Positions 1 through 13,130 of a stretch of 64,000 nt of DNA are shown here, one piece after another. Under the pieces are notes generated by a model, which saw only the letters and a program-made list of their open reading frames with translations, had not been told where the DNA came from and ran no database searches. How positions within the stretch are numbered: the stretch's first letter is position 1; each line of letters opens with the position of its first letter. The DNA comes from Deuterostichococcus epilithicus (Eukaryota > Chlorophyta > Trebouxiophyceae > Prasiolales > Stichococcaceae): positions 372,012 to 436,011 of the forward strand of contig JAVTLE010000004.1 of assembly GCA_033439295.1 (NCBI GenBank), written 5' to 3'. Position numbers and translations under genes: made by a program.

Positions 1-436
1 AAAAAGGGGCAGAAGGCAACTTCTCGTCAGGTGCACGTGGCCCATCTGATCGGCGTGAAATTGTAATCACGTAAATCTGACGAAGAGCTACAAACTCCCA
101 AAGGGCAGTTGGCTCTTCTGGTCGCTTGCCTGACCACGAGCGCGGACCAGGAGTCACAGGGCGCGTGCTCACTGTCGTCCGAACGCTGCAGTGTGGAACA
201 TGATATTCGTTTAGGGCAGTGTGGCAGTATTAGTGGAAGTGCGAGCAGGTCTCGACAACAACAGGCCAGGTGTCGGGATTCAAAATGTGTTTGCCACTCA
301 CAAGGCGCACGAATGAAGTCCTTGGCTGTCCAGACAACTGAAGTTCCAAAGCAAGATCGCATCAGAAGGTCAGCAGCTCGATCTTGCGACCTGCTCGTCG
401 ATCTCAGCTCACGCCGCGCAGCGCGCATAGCGCGGC
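1..436. other. 5' flank of the SNM1-like gene
   Basis: No supported gene is visible. A 133-codon open frame on the minus strand here has no recognisable domain, and its composition gives no reason to prefer it over chance. The stretch probably holds the promoter and 5' leader of the nuclease gene that starts at 437. Confidence 0.4.
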
Positions 437-3400
437 ATGTCGGAGGGCGTTGTGCTCAGCCTTGGGCAGGGCGTGCACGTTTCCGTGGATTTCTGGCGGC
501 GGTACCGGGTGCCTGTGGCGGCCCACTTCCTGACGCACATGCACGCCGACCACATTGAGGGGCTCGGCAGCGCTTGGCGCGGCGGCGGCGGCGGCGCCAT
601 ATACTGCTCTCCAGCGACGGAGCAGCTACTGCAGGTAGTCCAGATGGGGTTATAATAGCTGTTTTACTGGACTCAGATGCGTCACTTCTGGCTGTATTGC
701 GAGACGATGTGCTCCACAGGCGCTGCTGCAGATCCGTTGCAGAGGTTGCAGAGTTGCAGCAGTCGGACGTGCATGGCCATATGTCGCAGCGTCAGCCGCT
801 CAGATAAGCGGAGCAGGTTGCACAGCCTGAACACCCGCCGATCGCAGGAAAAGTGGCCGGAGATGTCAGCACCTGTGGTGCCGTTGGCGGTGGGCGAGAC
901 GCACGTGCTCCGGCTGGCGCCAGCCGCCAGCAGCACAAAAACAGACGCCAGCGGCGCCGCCATTGACATTGGCGTCACCCCCCTGGACGCCTGCCACTGC
1001 CTGGTGAGACGCTGCGACGTCACCGCCAAGCGCTGGCTGCGCTGCCACTGAGGCTGCCTCCATCATCGCCTGACAGGACGTGGTCATTTGAATCTGACCA
1101 ACATTGTTAGGCGAATTGTCCAGCAGCTATCCTTCGGGCCACCAACAGCGTGCCAAGCAGGGCACACATTTCGGGGCTCCCAGCGCAGTGTGCCTCGGGA
1201 AATGGCGTGGACGGCGCGGCCGCTGACCTGCGCCACCGTGCCGTGGCGCAAGCTGTGGTTGATGCCCTGCGCTGTGCCGCCTGCAGGGCGCGGTGATGTT
1301 CCTGTTCGAGGGGCCCATCGGCCGCATCCTGCACACCGGCGACTTCAGGTGCTGGCCTTCTGCTGCTGGCATCGTGAGGTTCTCTTGGGACTCTATGTTC
1401 TGCTGTGCTGAGACGAGGCAGCAGCTCCACGAAAGAGCACTGCTGTGGTGTTCTATGCCCTGGCGCAGCGCGTTGGCTGTGCCGTATGGCTGCCACCCAT
1501 TTCGTTCAGCAGTGCAAAGATTCACAACAATCGAGGGTGAATGAGGCGGTGTCGTGTCGTGGGCATCCCAGGTGGGAGGCGGCAGCACAGGCGGCGCGGC
1601 CATGGCACCCGGTGCTGACCTACGCACCGATAGACCTGCTGCTGCTGGACAATACATACTGCCACCCCAGGTGTGCACCCGTCTCGTTTGACATCGAAAC
1701 TTGACCGTAAGGCTTGCTCGAGACGTGTGAGCGGGCGGACCTGCTGCTTGAGGATAGCACGGACTGCCACCCCAGAGTTTCATCCAGCCTCCTTGCTCGG
1801 CAGGAAGATGTGGTTTTGCTGGCCCATGCCATGCGCTGCCAGATCAGTGGTCGACAGCCGGCGCCTGGAGCGCCACTCAGCAGCCCTGTATGGTCGCACA
1901 CGACACCGCGACCAAAGGGGCCGATCGCTACCGCATGCACGAACGCGCGGGGTGCCGCCTCAGCAGCGCAGGCCGCTGCTGTAACTGCATCGCAGTTACA
2001 GCGCGCTGGGTGGTGGGGAGTTGCTGCACTGTCACGCATGGAGTGATATGCCTGATCGCGGAGCTGGTAACTTGCCAGGTGCGAGGCGCCGACGCGGGCG
2101 GAGGCCGCCGCCCTGGTGCTCCGCCTGGTGCAGGCGCACCCCCGCCACGACATCGTCATCGGCGTAGACTCCCTGGGCAAAGGTACGCATTGCTGTCTCC
2201 CGCTGGAGCAAGTCTCCTTGTGAAAACACTGCGTCGATCGAGATGGCACATGCTCTTCGACACATGACGGCAGTTTGCTGGCATGCTTGTCCGGGCGCAC
2301 ACGTGCCAGTCAAATGTTATTGGCATCGACTTCCCAGGCAAAAAGGCGGGCCTCCGAAGCGCGTGCCCCGGAACAAGGCTCTCACTCGGGAAACCGAAGT
2401 GCGGTCCCTGGAGACGCCGGCAACTCATGCCTCTGGAGCTGCTGACGGCAGTGGCCGCAGCGCGTCCGTGGCATCCGTTTCCCCCCTGTTGTCAGCCGCG
2501 AGTGACAGTTCATCACAATACAGGACCTCTGGCAGAAACGGCCACGGCACTCGAGATTTGAGCACGCTCCAAGGTTTTCGCCACAGTGCTTGTAGAGCAC
2601 CTGCAAACGTCCAGGTCGACACCTCTGTGTCTGCGCCGCAGAGGAGCTGCTCGCCGAGGTGGCCGCGGGGCTCCTGCCGGGTGAACAGCTGGGTCTGGCG
2701 CCGAGCCGCGCCCCGCCCTTCTGGATCGCCGGCCACGACCGCGGGCTGTTCACAGCCAATGTCGCAGGCGCGCGCCGCCCTTCTGGATCGCCGGCCACCC
2801 GCTGCATTCTGTTGCAGTGCAAGCGGCGTGACTGCTGCCATGCGACAAACTTGTTACCATTCTGTTGAAGCTAACAACAGCCTGGTGTGTGCGACGATGT
2901 TGCAGAGGCCAGGGTCCGGGTGGTTCCGCGGTGGCAGCTCACGCTTGACCGTCTGGCACGGTTCAACAGGGTGGCGCCCACCATCGGCATCATAGCTTCC
3001 GGTTCGTCAAAGCTATCATCAGGACAGACACCCTGGGCCATCAGTGCATCAGTGCACGCATTGCACGAGCATCAGTCACACGTGCCTCAGTGCATCGTAC
3101 ATGCGCCTCGCCACCATGCATCCTGCACAAGGCTGGGTGAGCTGATGCTCGCATGCAGCACACCGGTGGGGCGGCACGCTGCCCTCGGCTCGCATCATCC
3201 AGAACGTCCCGCAATGCCAACGCAGAAAGGCTTGCTGCGCAGGCTTCGGGACGCCCACCGCAGGCGCCGCCGGCGCAGCGGCGCGCGGCGGGCGGCAGGA
3301 CGGCGGCGACCTGNCGGCCGAGGCGGCGGCGGTGCTGAAGCGGCTCCGGCCCTGCGGCAGCGGCGATGGCAGCGGGAGCGGCGGCGGGGACACATGTGGC

Positions 3401-4869
3401 GCTGCTGCAGGCGGTGGAGGCGGCAGCGGCTCAGGGCAGATGGTCGACCTGGTGGCGTACGCCGCGCTGCTGGCGGGCGTGCGGGTGGCGGACCCCTCAG
3501 ACACCTTGCCGCCCTCGGCGCAGGGTGGGTCCGGAGCCTGAACCTTGGGTGATCATTTCCGCCCTGAGTGGCCACCGCTGTGTCAGCGTAAGGAGGCTGC
3601 TATCGAGAGGCACGAGCAGGCGGGCGGAGCGGTGGCCATACTGAGCAGCAACTATGTTGTGTGCTTCGTCAGGGACCTGTCAGAGGATCGGGGCATCCGC
3701 CCTCTGCGTCGGGCAGCCCTGCTGCATAGCTGCCAAAGGGCACAGCACAGATGCTTCCTGGCGATGACAGTTGTGATGTTGTGCAGAGCTGGCGGCAGCG
3801 CGGGAGCTGCTGCACCAGGTGCCCTACTCGCTGCACTCGAGCTTCAGCGAGCTGCGCGCCTTCGTGGCCCGACTGCGACCGCGGGCCGTGCGCGGCATCG
3901 TCAAAGGCTCTGCGGCGGCGGCGGCGGGGGCTCCTGTGCCCCCTGGCGGCCGCGGCGGGGCCGCCGTTGGCGGCAGGGTCCGATTCTCCTGCCTAGACCC
4001 TGCGGTGCATTTCGCAGACCTGCTGAGCGGCGGCACCGACGGTGACGCTGACGGCGGCGGTGGGACGGCCGCGGTGGCGATCTTGGGTGCGGCTGCGGCG
4101 GCAGGCCCGGCAGCTGGCGGCACCCGGATCAGCAGCTGGCGGGTGAGCGGCCTAGCCAGCAGTGGATGCTGTGTGGGAAAATGCCCACCACATCTTGCAG
4201 CCATGCCTCTGCCCACTGGTCGCAGAGAATCCTGGCTCATGCTAGCTGATACGATGTGTCACTCCTGTGCACGCGGGTGAGCGGATGTCTGATTCAAAAG
4301 TTCTGGCCCATAGAATTCCGGCGGCAATCCTACATGTTTTTTCTCGGTCGCAGGGCCTGCTGCAGCACTGTAATGCAGAGCGCGGCAGGCAGCGGCTCCG
4401 GGCGACGGCGGCGGCCGCAACCGCGGCCGCCACCGGCCGGATGCGGATCGCAGTTCCAACAAAGGCGTGCGCCGGCGGTAGCCGTGCGGCAGGCGGCGGC
4501 TCGTCGCCAGTTGCGGCACCGGACTGCCGGCAGTCGCCCTGCGGAGAGGCTCTGCGCATTGCCGAGAGCGCATCGGCCAATGCCGCCGCCGCGCCCCGGC
4601 AGTCGCGCGGCCCGGCGGCTGCGGAGGCNGCGGCCACTGAGCGGCACGCAGCGGGCGCCGCCACCGGCGGAGCGGCATTGGGTCGGCCACCCGGCAAGCG
4701 GCGGCTGCCGGCCTGCTTCCTGCGGCCGACTAGCCAGGCAAGCAGGATGGATGCGTGCGTCTTGCATGACCAAGTTGACAGTGCGCAATCGATGCTGACT
4801 GGCAGTCCGTGGAAGTCTTGGCACTTGTTCAGATGCTCAATTTGTGACTTCATGTTGGCGATTCAATGA
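437..4869 (+). CDS. SNM1/Apollo-type metallo-beta-lactamase 5' exonuclease
   Basis: Ten exons: 437-634, 848-1003, 1287-1348, 1572-1670, 2079-2182, 2642-2680, 2906-3001, 3243-3524, 3787-4142, 4354-4869; phases agree and give 635 aa. The family trims 5' DNA ends in crosslink repair and at telomeres. Seen: the metal-binding HMHADH motif at residues 34-39, a DACHC-GAVMFLFEG block across exons 2-3, HTGDFR near residue 134, DNTYCHP in exon 4, SLGK in exon 5, PTIGI in exon 7 and VPYSLHSSFSEL in exon 9, the MBL then beta-CASP order of SNM1 proteins. The SLGK block and the lack of a long C-terminal region favour Apollo (DCLRE1B) over Artemis. Exons 8 and 10 are Gly/Ala-rich, each hold an N, and their exact ends are the least certain. 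It converges on nitrate reductase. A TGTAA lies at 5255-5259. Confidence 0.9.
1730..1774 (+). repeat. Echo of SNM1 exon 4 end inside intron 4
   Basis: The intron repeats the end of exon 4 about 100 nt downstream. The copy would read ADLLLEDSTDCHP against the real IDLLLLDNTYCHP. It keeps the terminal CCCCAG of the exon, but the donor GT after it has become AG. Confidence 0.8.
2314..2346 (+). repeat. Echo of SNM1 exon 5 end inside intron 5
   Basis: The copy reads NVIGIDFPGKK where the real exon end reads DIVIGVDSLGKG. It lies about 130 nt downstream of the real donor, and the donor itself is not preserved. Confidence 0.65.
2713..2798 (+). repeat. 24-bp direct repeat in SNM1 intron 6
   Basis: An identical 24-bp unit at 2713-2736 recurs at 2775-2798, 62 bp apart. 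It is a recent-looking tandem segmental duplication inside the intron. Confidence 0.9.
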
Positions 4870-5728
4870 AGACATAAGCGGAAATGCTATTGACGCAGGC
4901 TGCGGCGGTGCCGGCTGCGGTGGTGGCAGCAAGGGTGGAGAGTTTTGGGAACGGTGCCAGCTTGAGAACATGAGCCGTGTCAGAGGGTAGGATAGAAGCA
5001 ATCAGTAGGTACATCAAGAATGCGTTGGCAGGCACCAGATGTAGATATTACCAGAGGAGTACAGCCGCTGAGAATGGTTTTTGTTAAAACCACCCAAAAC
5101 GAGAACATTGCGATAGCAAGCGCCTAGAAAGTTGAAAGGTCCGAGGTAGAGTTGACTTCATTGTTGCAATGATGCCATTACTTTACGCCGGCAGCAGCGG
5201 CACGAGCATTCAGACGTCTGCTGTCATAAAGCAGGTGCACACACAAATCACATTTGTAACTGCAAACACCTCGTGCTGCATTTTGCCCTATCTGGCATGG
5301 AGCAGTGCAGATCTCGAACCCAGCTCCAGCAGATATGTACACGCATTGCAACATAATCCCAATTTCGAGGCCCCTTCCGTAAATCATATACAAGCAGGCA
5401 CAGCTAGAGGCTGCAATGTGCAGCGTTGGGCTGGAGCACCATGGCACGCCACTGCCCAAACCCGTTCAGCGCGCTCTGCAGAGGACCCAGGCAACGGCTG
5501 ACCACGATGCCCGATGCACCTGGTCGCAGTTTACTGTTTTACCCACACTATTCCACCCCGGCACACGGCCATCAGTGCAGTCACCCGCTGACACACGAAG
5601 CAGACATAAAATCCCCACCACCGCCGCACCAGCTGGTGTACAATTTCCTGTCTCCGACCGATACTTCATGATCGTCGTTGCAGCATTGACTGGGTGACGC
5701 GCGCAGCCTGCAGCCTCCTCGAAGCAGC
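4870..5728. other. Convergent 3' intergenic region
   Basis: This lies between the stops of SNM1 (+) and nitrate reductase (-). Base composition is AT-richer than the genes. No open frame with family similarity was seen. It should hold the 3' UTRs of both genes; TGTAA at 5255-5259 is a candidate 3'-end signal for SNM1. Confidence 0.5.
5255..5259 (+). terminator. Candidate TGTAA polyadenylation signal of SNM1
   Basis: TGTAA is the usual green-algal 3'-end signal. This copy lies about 390 nt after the stop codon. It is a five-base motif, so chance occurrence is possible. Confidence 0.3.
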
Positions 5729-8700
5729 TCAGAAGATGACGCACTGCTCGTCGCTGTAACCCAGTTTCTGTGGACACGATACAGAGCAATTTTCAGCGCG
5801 CACCAACGCATAGGGGGGCGGCTCACCAAACATAGAGCTGGTCTTTAAACCGAGCCAGCCATACCCCTTAGTTGCAAAATGATGCCATCAGCAAGCGGCG
5901 TGACTGGGAGGTGAAGCACTACTTGTAGCTGGCAGCTTGCAGTCTGTTTGCTCAAGGGCACATGCGATGGGCACAGGCGGATGATGTTGCAACCTTCTTC
6001 CGGCAAAAAGGGATCGCAGCCGTGCAGACGTGTCACACCTTAAGATTAGGCAGGCAGGCGATGTTGATCATGGCGGGCGGCCCGCACAGGCCGCACATGA
6101 CGGCTGGCCCGGCGGGGAACAGGTGTTCCCGGATCATGTCCTCGCTGATGTAGCCGGTGCTGTACGGCCACTCCTCGCCCTCGCGCGGCCGCGACACTGC
6201 GCGGCAGACCAGGAGGGGGTCAGCACGCTGCGACGACATGGCAGGACATCGACACCACCATGAGTGACGATCATGCAATATTCGGAATTCCTGACTATCT
6301 TGATCAGCTTCACAGGATGGCCAGAGCTGCCATACGTGTGTGACGGTTTATGCAATTTGCCAAACTCACACACTAGCAGCCGCCAGCCCCACGTACGTCA
6401 GAGGGTAGAAGCCATTACTCACTCCCTCGCACAGGCCGTGTGTTGGCACGAGAGCGAGAGCCGAACCTGTGTGCCACACGCGGAAGTTGTCGTGTTTGGC
6501 GGCCAGCACGTCCAGCTGCGCTCGCAGCAGGATGTCGTCTGGCGTCTGGTTGGCGTACAGCAGCGAGATCTGGGTCGAGTCCTCTGGGTCCTTCAGTACC
6601 GCATTAATGACCTGCGGCAGCAGGAAGCAGGGGCGGCTCGATCTGCTGGCCTGACCCTGGGACGCTCAGGCAGGGAGGCCCTGTAGAGTATCGCAGGACT
6701 GCTGACCGGCTTCAGCTCTGGTGCGGTCCCAAGCCTTGCCGGTCGACGGCTGAGGCAGTCCCGCTTGACTGCAGAAGCAGGGAGGAGGACGAAATTGGAA
6801 AGCCGAGCGCTGGCAGAGGGGAGCAGGGTAAGGCTGCGAACCTGGAGGATGGGGGTGATGCCGGTGCCGCCGGCAATCATCGACCATTGCGATGCTGTCT
6901 TTTCCTCCTCACCCAGCAGGAACCTGCGTCGGCAAGAGCAAGATATCAGTGCTTCACTGAAATCGTCTTCGGTGTGGTCTTCACGTGTCTGTGAGGTGTG
7001 CGGCATCCTATGCAGCAAGGCTCGGGATCCTGCAGCACGCTCAACAGCGTGTGGCACTGGTGCATTCGTCGGGTCTGATCATCTGAGGGCAGCAGACAAC
7101 GAGCGTCAGATTGCCAAATCAGAGGGGGCTGCAAGTTGGCCACGCACTTGCCGCGGCCGAGGTAGGTCATGTGCCCCATCGGGCCCTTGGCCTCGATGGT
7201 GTCGCCGATGGCCAGGCTGTCCAGGTGGCAGCTCATCTTGCCGCCGTCAGGGAACTTAGGGTTCTCTCCCGCCCGGTACACCTGCGCAATCGAGGCAGAT
7301 TCCAGTCAGCAGGGCGGCACCCGGCGGCGGGCGGCTCCGCACCGCAACACAGCACAGCCGGGGAGTCGCTCGGACGCGCCCTCGCCATAGCGCTCATCAG
7401 TGCTGTCTGCCTGCGTCTCATGGCGGCGTCCGTGGGAGCAGGCCCAGGATGGGAGGAGCTGGGCACCCAGCTGCCTGAGGGTCAGGAGCCGCTGCAGGAG
7501 GCCCCACCCTGGAGCGCGGCGCACCTTGATGACCAGCTCGAAGTAGCCCAGGTCGTCGTTGCTGCTGGTCGGCGAGTACGCGCGCACCACCAGCTCCCTG
7601 TTCACCCTGGACGGCGCGCAGAGAGGGTTTAGGGTTCAAGGTATGCAGAGGGCATGCATTGAGGGCATTGAGGACAGCGCTTTCCAGTTTAAGCTCGCCG
7701 GTCGTAGAACGGTCGCTGGCTGCTGATGATCCGAAACAGGCTTGGCATGCTTGGTGTTGATTGCAGAAGGGCCACAGCAGGCTTGCTGCGTACACTGAAG
7801 AAGGGTGAAGATGCTGCTGAGAACTGACACCACTGCGGTCTGTGCGGCAATCAGCAGAGGGTGGACTGACTTACATAGTCAGATTAGGCGGTTTACCGCT
7901 GGAATTAGAGGAGAAAGTGCACACTTGGCGTACAAGAAGACGTGCTGGCCGACTGGCAGGCCAAAGATGTGCTGCGGCGACTGCAGCGCAAAGCGGAATC
8001 GCCGCACGTTGTGGCTGAGCACCTGCCGGGGAGAGGAAAGAGTCTGCGGTGGTACATCAGCGTCCAACCCCATCATGTGCTGACATGCGCAGGCAGCAGC
8101 AGCCGTGCAGTGCAGTGCAGTGCAGTGCAGTGCAGTGCAGTGCCGCATGTGGCTTCGTGAGCTCAGGATCAGGCCGCAGCAGCTGAGTACCTATTGGGCC
8201 TCATCAGAGCTCCCGGCTCGGAGCTGTTCTCGTTATTGCGGAGTAGCAACAGCATAACAGGACAACGCACACACTCACCTCCTTCTCGACGAGGGCGAAC
8301 TTGATGCGCTTGCGCGGGTTCAGCGCAATGAGCGGGCCGTCTGCAATCGTTTCGCCATTCTGGCTGGGCTCCGCCTCTGCAGATGGCACACCAGCGAGGT
8401 CATGCACTGGTCGGCTGCCGCCGCCCATGGTCGTCAGTGTCCCAGTGGCGCAAGCCCTCTCGCATGTGCGCGCAAGTGCTTCGCACATGCAGCATGCAGC
8501 GGCACAACGAGTGCCCCTTCCCGACTCCCTAGTGGTGTTTCGAAATCGATAGAATGTCAATCAATCAATATGGAATGCCAGTCAACCCAATGATGCCGCC
8601 CGCACCTGGCGGCGGCTCGCCGTCGGTAGTGAGCTCCCCAAGAAGGTAGTCCTCCAGCATGGCCTTGGCCTTGGAGCTGTGGATCGCGTTGAACTCGTCC

Positions 8701-11700
8701 GACGCGTCCTGTGTGTGCAGGGGTCAGGGTTTTGATGCTCCTATCGGAACAGACAGCCTGTGTGGGCTTTCGCAGTTGGAAGCCGCAGTGTGATGGCGTT
8801 GGGCCCATGGGGCGCCAGAACGAACAAAAAGCATGATCATGTTGTGCGACTGACGTGCCGTGCAGATAAAGCACCTGGCCGGCGACGATGATGATGCTGT
8901 CGGCGCCGCCGGGGTGCTCCGCCATGAAGGCTGTCCCGTCATACACCTGTGTGTCGCAAAAAACGCATCCCCTTGGAACAGCATGAAGCTGCTGCATCAG
9001 GTGCGTGCGCGTCAGCTGTCGGGAGCTGGGAGCTGCAGCTCGTGGATTGTGGCTGTGAGGCCGCCGTATCCTCAGCTTACACGCTTTCGCGGGGTCCTGG
9101 ATGCGGCACGCGCGCACCTTCCCGTCGCGCACAAACCAGGCGGAGTCGCGGGTGGCATGCCGCTCCACCTCCGCCATTGTGATCTTGCGCCCCGTCGTCA
9201 CCGCCTTGGGCACCCTCTTCGCCTCCTGTAGGGCAAAACATTCCTCAGCGCTCAGTGGTTGAGCTGGTTAAGTGTGCATGTCTGCTGTCGCTGCCCTAGG
9301 CGGCTCGCGATGGCCGTGCATCGCTGGCTGCACGACCCAGCGGCGGCAGCCAGGCGTGCACGCCGAGCGACGATGCATGCTCAGGCTTGAAATGGCACCT
9401 GCTAAACCAGTGCAAAAAGCGTGCAGCGACGTGACATCTTCAGGTTGCACTTGCACCTCATCGGAGCTCATACAACTTTGACACAGAAGTGAGGGCTCTC
9501 AGATGCCGTACCTCGGGTGGCGCCTCCTCCACCTTGTCGGCGCGGTTCATCCAGCCGCCAGGGCCCGAGGCCAGCGTCGGGTGCTCAAACTGGAGCGCAA
9601 AGGCGCCGCTGTCTGTTGTTGTGGGGTGCACCTGCGGCCAATTGTGCAAACCGCCGGTGAACTGCCTGCTTGAACAAACATCAGGAAATGTCTTTCAAAC
9701 ACTTCAGCAACATGATGTCAAGACGTTGGTGTGCCCAGAGTCGCGGATTGTTTGCAGGACGTGTAGTCGACAGCAGCCGCAGCCGCACATCCGGCCAATG
9801 CGCCCGACTCTGGACCCACTAGCGTCTCGACCCTAAACCCTTTGCAGCAGGGCAGGGCGAAGGCCCGCTCTGCGGACGAGACTAAAAATGATGCATGCTA
9901 ACCCAGCAGGATCCACATGATTGCCGCAATAAGAGTGTGCTTCAAGGCGGGAGGCTAGCTGGACATGGCCAACCTTGACGCGGTACACGCAGTTGTTCAT
10001 CATGCCCATCAAGTTCCAGGTGAAGGTGTTGGGCTGCGTGTTCTGGCTGCTGTCGTACGCGCGGCACATGATCTCCTGCGTCTGCATGAGGTCGACTGCA
10101 GCAGCACAAACACAAACGGGTTTCAGGACTCAGGGTCAGGCCTGCTTGATGCCTTTGTCTGCAGAACTGGGTGCTCCCGTCCTGACAAGGTTGGCAGCGG
10201 AGCCGCGGCCCAGGCCCACGGCTGGGCCAGCGGAGTTGGGGCAGGCGGATGCGGGCATGATGCGGGCGTGCACATGGCTTTCGGCAGGTGGTGGTGCGGC
10301 AGATGCAGCTCAGAGCTTGGAGGGTTGTACATTCGCACCAACGGGGACCCTAAGGCTGTAGTGCACCCAGGCCCAGTGCTTGCCGGCAGCATTAGGCGGC
10401 GCAAAGCGCTGGATGTCCGCGAAGCGCCAGGTCTTGCCGTCGTCCAGAGACACCTCGCACCGCGTGACCTTGGTGCCGCCTGCGGCGGAGTGAGCACTCT
10501 TCTCGGCTCCGGACGTGCCCGCGGGCGGGGGGGCGTGTTGCTAACACTCGTCGAGGTGCATGCCAGGAGCGCCGAAGTGCACATTGTACTCTTGGGCCTG
10601 CCGCAGCCTCAGCAAGCCCCGCCAGGAGAAAAAGCCGACCACCATGCAGGCATCAAGCACCAGTACATTCTAGCAGCGACTCAGGGCACGATTCATCCCC
10701 ATAGATACTGCCCTCCCAGAAACAGCGTGGGGACGCACTGGAGTAGGCATAGCCGCGGATGATGTAGTCCTTCTGTGTGTCCAGCGTCACGATCTCCTCG
10801 TGCGTTGGTGATGTGATGGTGGAGTTGAGGCCCAGCTCGTTGATAATCCAGTCCGGGTTGAACCACCAGCCTGCGAGTGCAGGTGAGGGACCGTTCTAGC
10901 TGCAGTTCATGATGCATGTTGCCAGCCCAGAACAGCCACTCCTCCTCTGACCCAGTGAGCACCATTCTTAAAACCTCATATTTTCAACAAATGAGAGCTG
11001 CAATTGAGCGCGCACCGCCCTCCTCGGCGATCTTGGCGTCCACGTGTGATGGCATCACGCGGTTGTCGTGGTAGTGGTAAAAGTTGTTGCTCTCGCCCGG
11101 TGTCACCGTGATTTTCTGCGGCAGGCAGGAATGGTGTCACAATGTGGCATTTTCATCACGGCAGCCGCAATGTCATCTTATGCAGCGCAAGTGATTGGCG
11201 CAACATGAGCATGACCAGCACAATCTGATTTGCGACAGAATCAACCTGCAGAATCTGTGAACACAAAAGGGATGCAGTGCGCACCGACAGCCACTTGACC
11301 ATGCGCCCGCCGATGTGGCCGGGGATGATCATGCGCACGGGGAAGCCGTGGTCCGGCGTCAGCCACCTGTGGTTCTGCTTGTACGCCACCTGTGCAGTGC
11401 GCCACCGTGCCGTCAGGACAGTGTGGGATTTAGCGAGTCTGGCATGCCGTAGCCGCCCGCCTTGCTGGTGGGCCCGTTGTGCAACTGGGAGGGAGTGCCA
11501 GCAGGATTCCTGCAATGCTCGGCGCCAAGTCTGGACTAATATGCAGCCGGAAATGAACTGGAAGCGGGCAAACAAGCCCTCCGCACATGGCCAAAGCGCC
11601 GGTGGGCTGAAAGCAATGCGCGAGGCAGGTGGCCATGGTGCGATACGGTGCCAAAGCGCGCACGATGATGTCGTTGCCATCGTACATCGCCTTGTCCAGC

Positions 11701-13130
11701 AGCAAAGAGGTGCCGTAGGTGGTGTCGCCCTGCGGCAGCTCCTTTTCTGGGCCCTGGAAGCACACGTACTCTGCACCCTGTAGCAAAGGAAGACATCGCA
11801 AGTTAGCAAGCACCTCCAATGACCAGGAATGGGACTTGTTTGCCCTCGGACATTTGCCGAGCTGGCGGCTCTTGCCAATTCACACGCTAAGCTGACCCGA
11901 ATGCCGTTGCACCAATACAGGTTGCAACCAGAGCGCGACTGTTTGTGCTCAACAAGCCCAGCTGCGCGCCTGCTCGAAGGATTTCACGCCGCATGCCTTC
12001 AGCAGCGTGGACATGCGGACGCCGGTCCAGTAGGAGCAGGCCGTCGCTGCCGGCCCCCAGTTGAACCCTTTGGTCTTCTTCACCATGTTCTGCTCCTTCC
12101 GCCGGTTGCCCGCGCACACCTGCATGGCATTGGGGCTGTGTCATTCAGCCTGGGTCGCCCCAGCACAGGGTCTCTGCGGAGTAGCCTTCGACAATGGGCA
12201 GCACCTGGCGGCCGGCGCAGCAGCTGTTTCCTGGCGCTCGTGGCAGCGGCAGGCAAGTGATCAGTGGCTCCCCTGGGCTCTCATGCCTCACCAGCGTGCA
12301 GATGATGGTGACGCTGGGCAGCGCGACGATCTCGTCCATGGTGAAGGTGTGGGGGTCGTCCACCAGGCCGCCCACGGTCACAGTGTGGCCGCCCCAGTCG
12401 CGACGCGGCACCGGGCCGTGGTTGCGCACATAGTGCAGCGACGTCGGCGTCAGCCAGCCGCGCTTCATGAGCGTGTCCGGCGGCGGCTCGCAGTTGAACG
12501 GGTGCCTGTGGCAGCCAAGCATAGAGGTGCGTTGGCAAATGGCTGGCGCATGACGGGGCCTTGGGCACATCGGCAGCGCCAGCATGGCAGGTAGGACATG
12601 TATCAATCTGTCCAAAGTCGGTGGCGGTCTCGCAGGATTGATTGGACGTACGCTACGGCTTGAATTGGGCAAGAAGCTGCGCACCGTCCGGTGAGCCGGA
12701 TGAGCTCCGGATGGCGCGGCACCCAGTCATCCGGCGTGCCCTGATCCCGCTTGTCGATCTGCACATCAGGTCCACCTAGGTTTCAGGCTCTATTGCAAAG
12801 TCCTCTGTGCTGCTCGCGGGCAGCCACAAGGCCATCATCGCATGATCACTGTCACATGCCAGAACCACATGGCCTGCACGATAACCTCACCTCTGTGACC
12901 GGCTCGTGCTGGGCCCAGGCCTCGTCGCCGGGTCGCATGTCTGGCAGTGCCGGAGGCACAGCATTGTTGGTTCCCCGTTGCTGGCCGGCTGCCTGCTTTG
13001 CCTCCACGGACAGGCGCTGTGCTGCGCCGTAGCCCCCGTTCTCTATCGACGGCTTGTCCAGCGACGGCCGGCCGATCGGGATGCCAGGCGCGCTCTGCAT
13101 CGCGACCGAGCCGTCCCGGCCGCTACCCAT
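5729..13130 (-). CDS. NIA: Assimilatory NAD(P)H:nitrate reductase
   Basis: Twenty-two exons, read downward: 13130-12891, 12758-12685, 12505-12292, 12119-11988, 11777-11664, 11389-11285, 11115-11016, 10870-10739, 10479-10339, 10095-9974, 9631-9512, 9225-9118, 8946-8875, 8708-8606, 8340-8279, 8022-7925, 7606-7525, 7281-7148, 6923-6842, 6611-6467, 6196-6039, 5767-5729; 858 aa, usual for the family. It reduces nitrate to nitrite in the cytosol. Domains in order: molybdopterin domain with the Mo-ligand Cys in VCAGNRR (about residue 178), dimerisation domain, cytochrome b5 with haem His in EHPGG (about 545) and AIHSS (about 568), FAD domain with RAYSPTS (about 655), and NAD(P)H domain with GGTGITP and MCGLCGPP. 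The short last exon ([12 protein letters not shown]) is needed: reading on past 6039 would stop at once. All key residues are present. It diverges from nitrite reductase. Confidence 0.97.
7625..7636 (+). repeat. Telomere-like GGGTTTAGGGTT motif
   Basis: A short interstitial match to the plant and chlorophyte telomere repeat TTTAGGG, in the nitrate reductase intron between 7606 and 7925. Confidence 0.6.
8105..8142 (+). repeat. (GTGCA)n pentanucleotide microsatellite
   Basis: About eight perfect units lie within a nitrate reductase intron. The tract is uninterrupted, so it should vary in length between strains. Confidence 0.95.
9831..9840 (-). repeat. Telomere-like CCCTAAACCC motif
   Basis: An interstitial TTTAGGG-type motif in a nitrate reductase intron, next to a CTTTGCAG acceptor-like sequence. 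Confidence 0.5.

Noticed and set aside
6033-6038. In-frame stop as the end of nitrate reductase
   Set aside because: AAG|GTGTGA is a splice donor; the exon at 5767-5729 supplies the conserved C-terminus in phase.
8105-8142. CRISPR-like array
   Set aside because: It is a plain pentanucleotide repeat without spacers.
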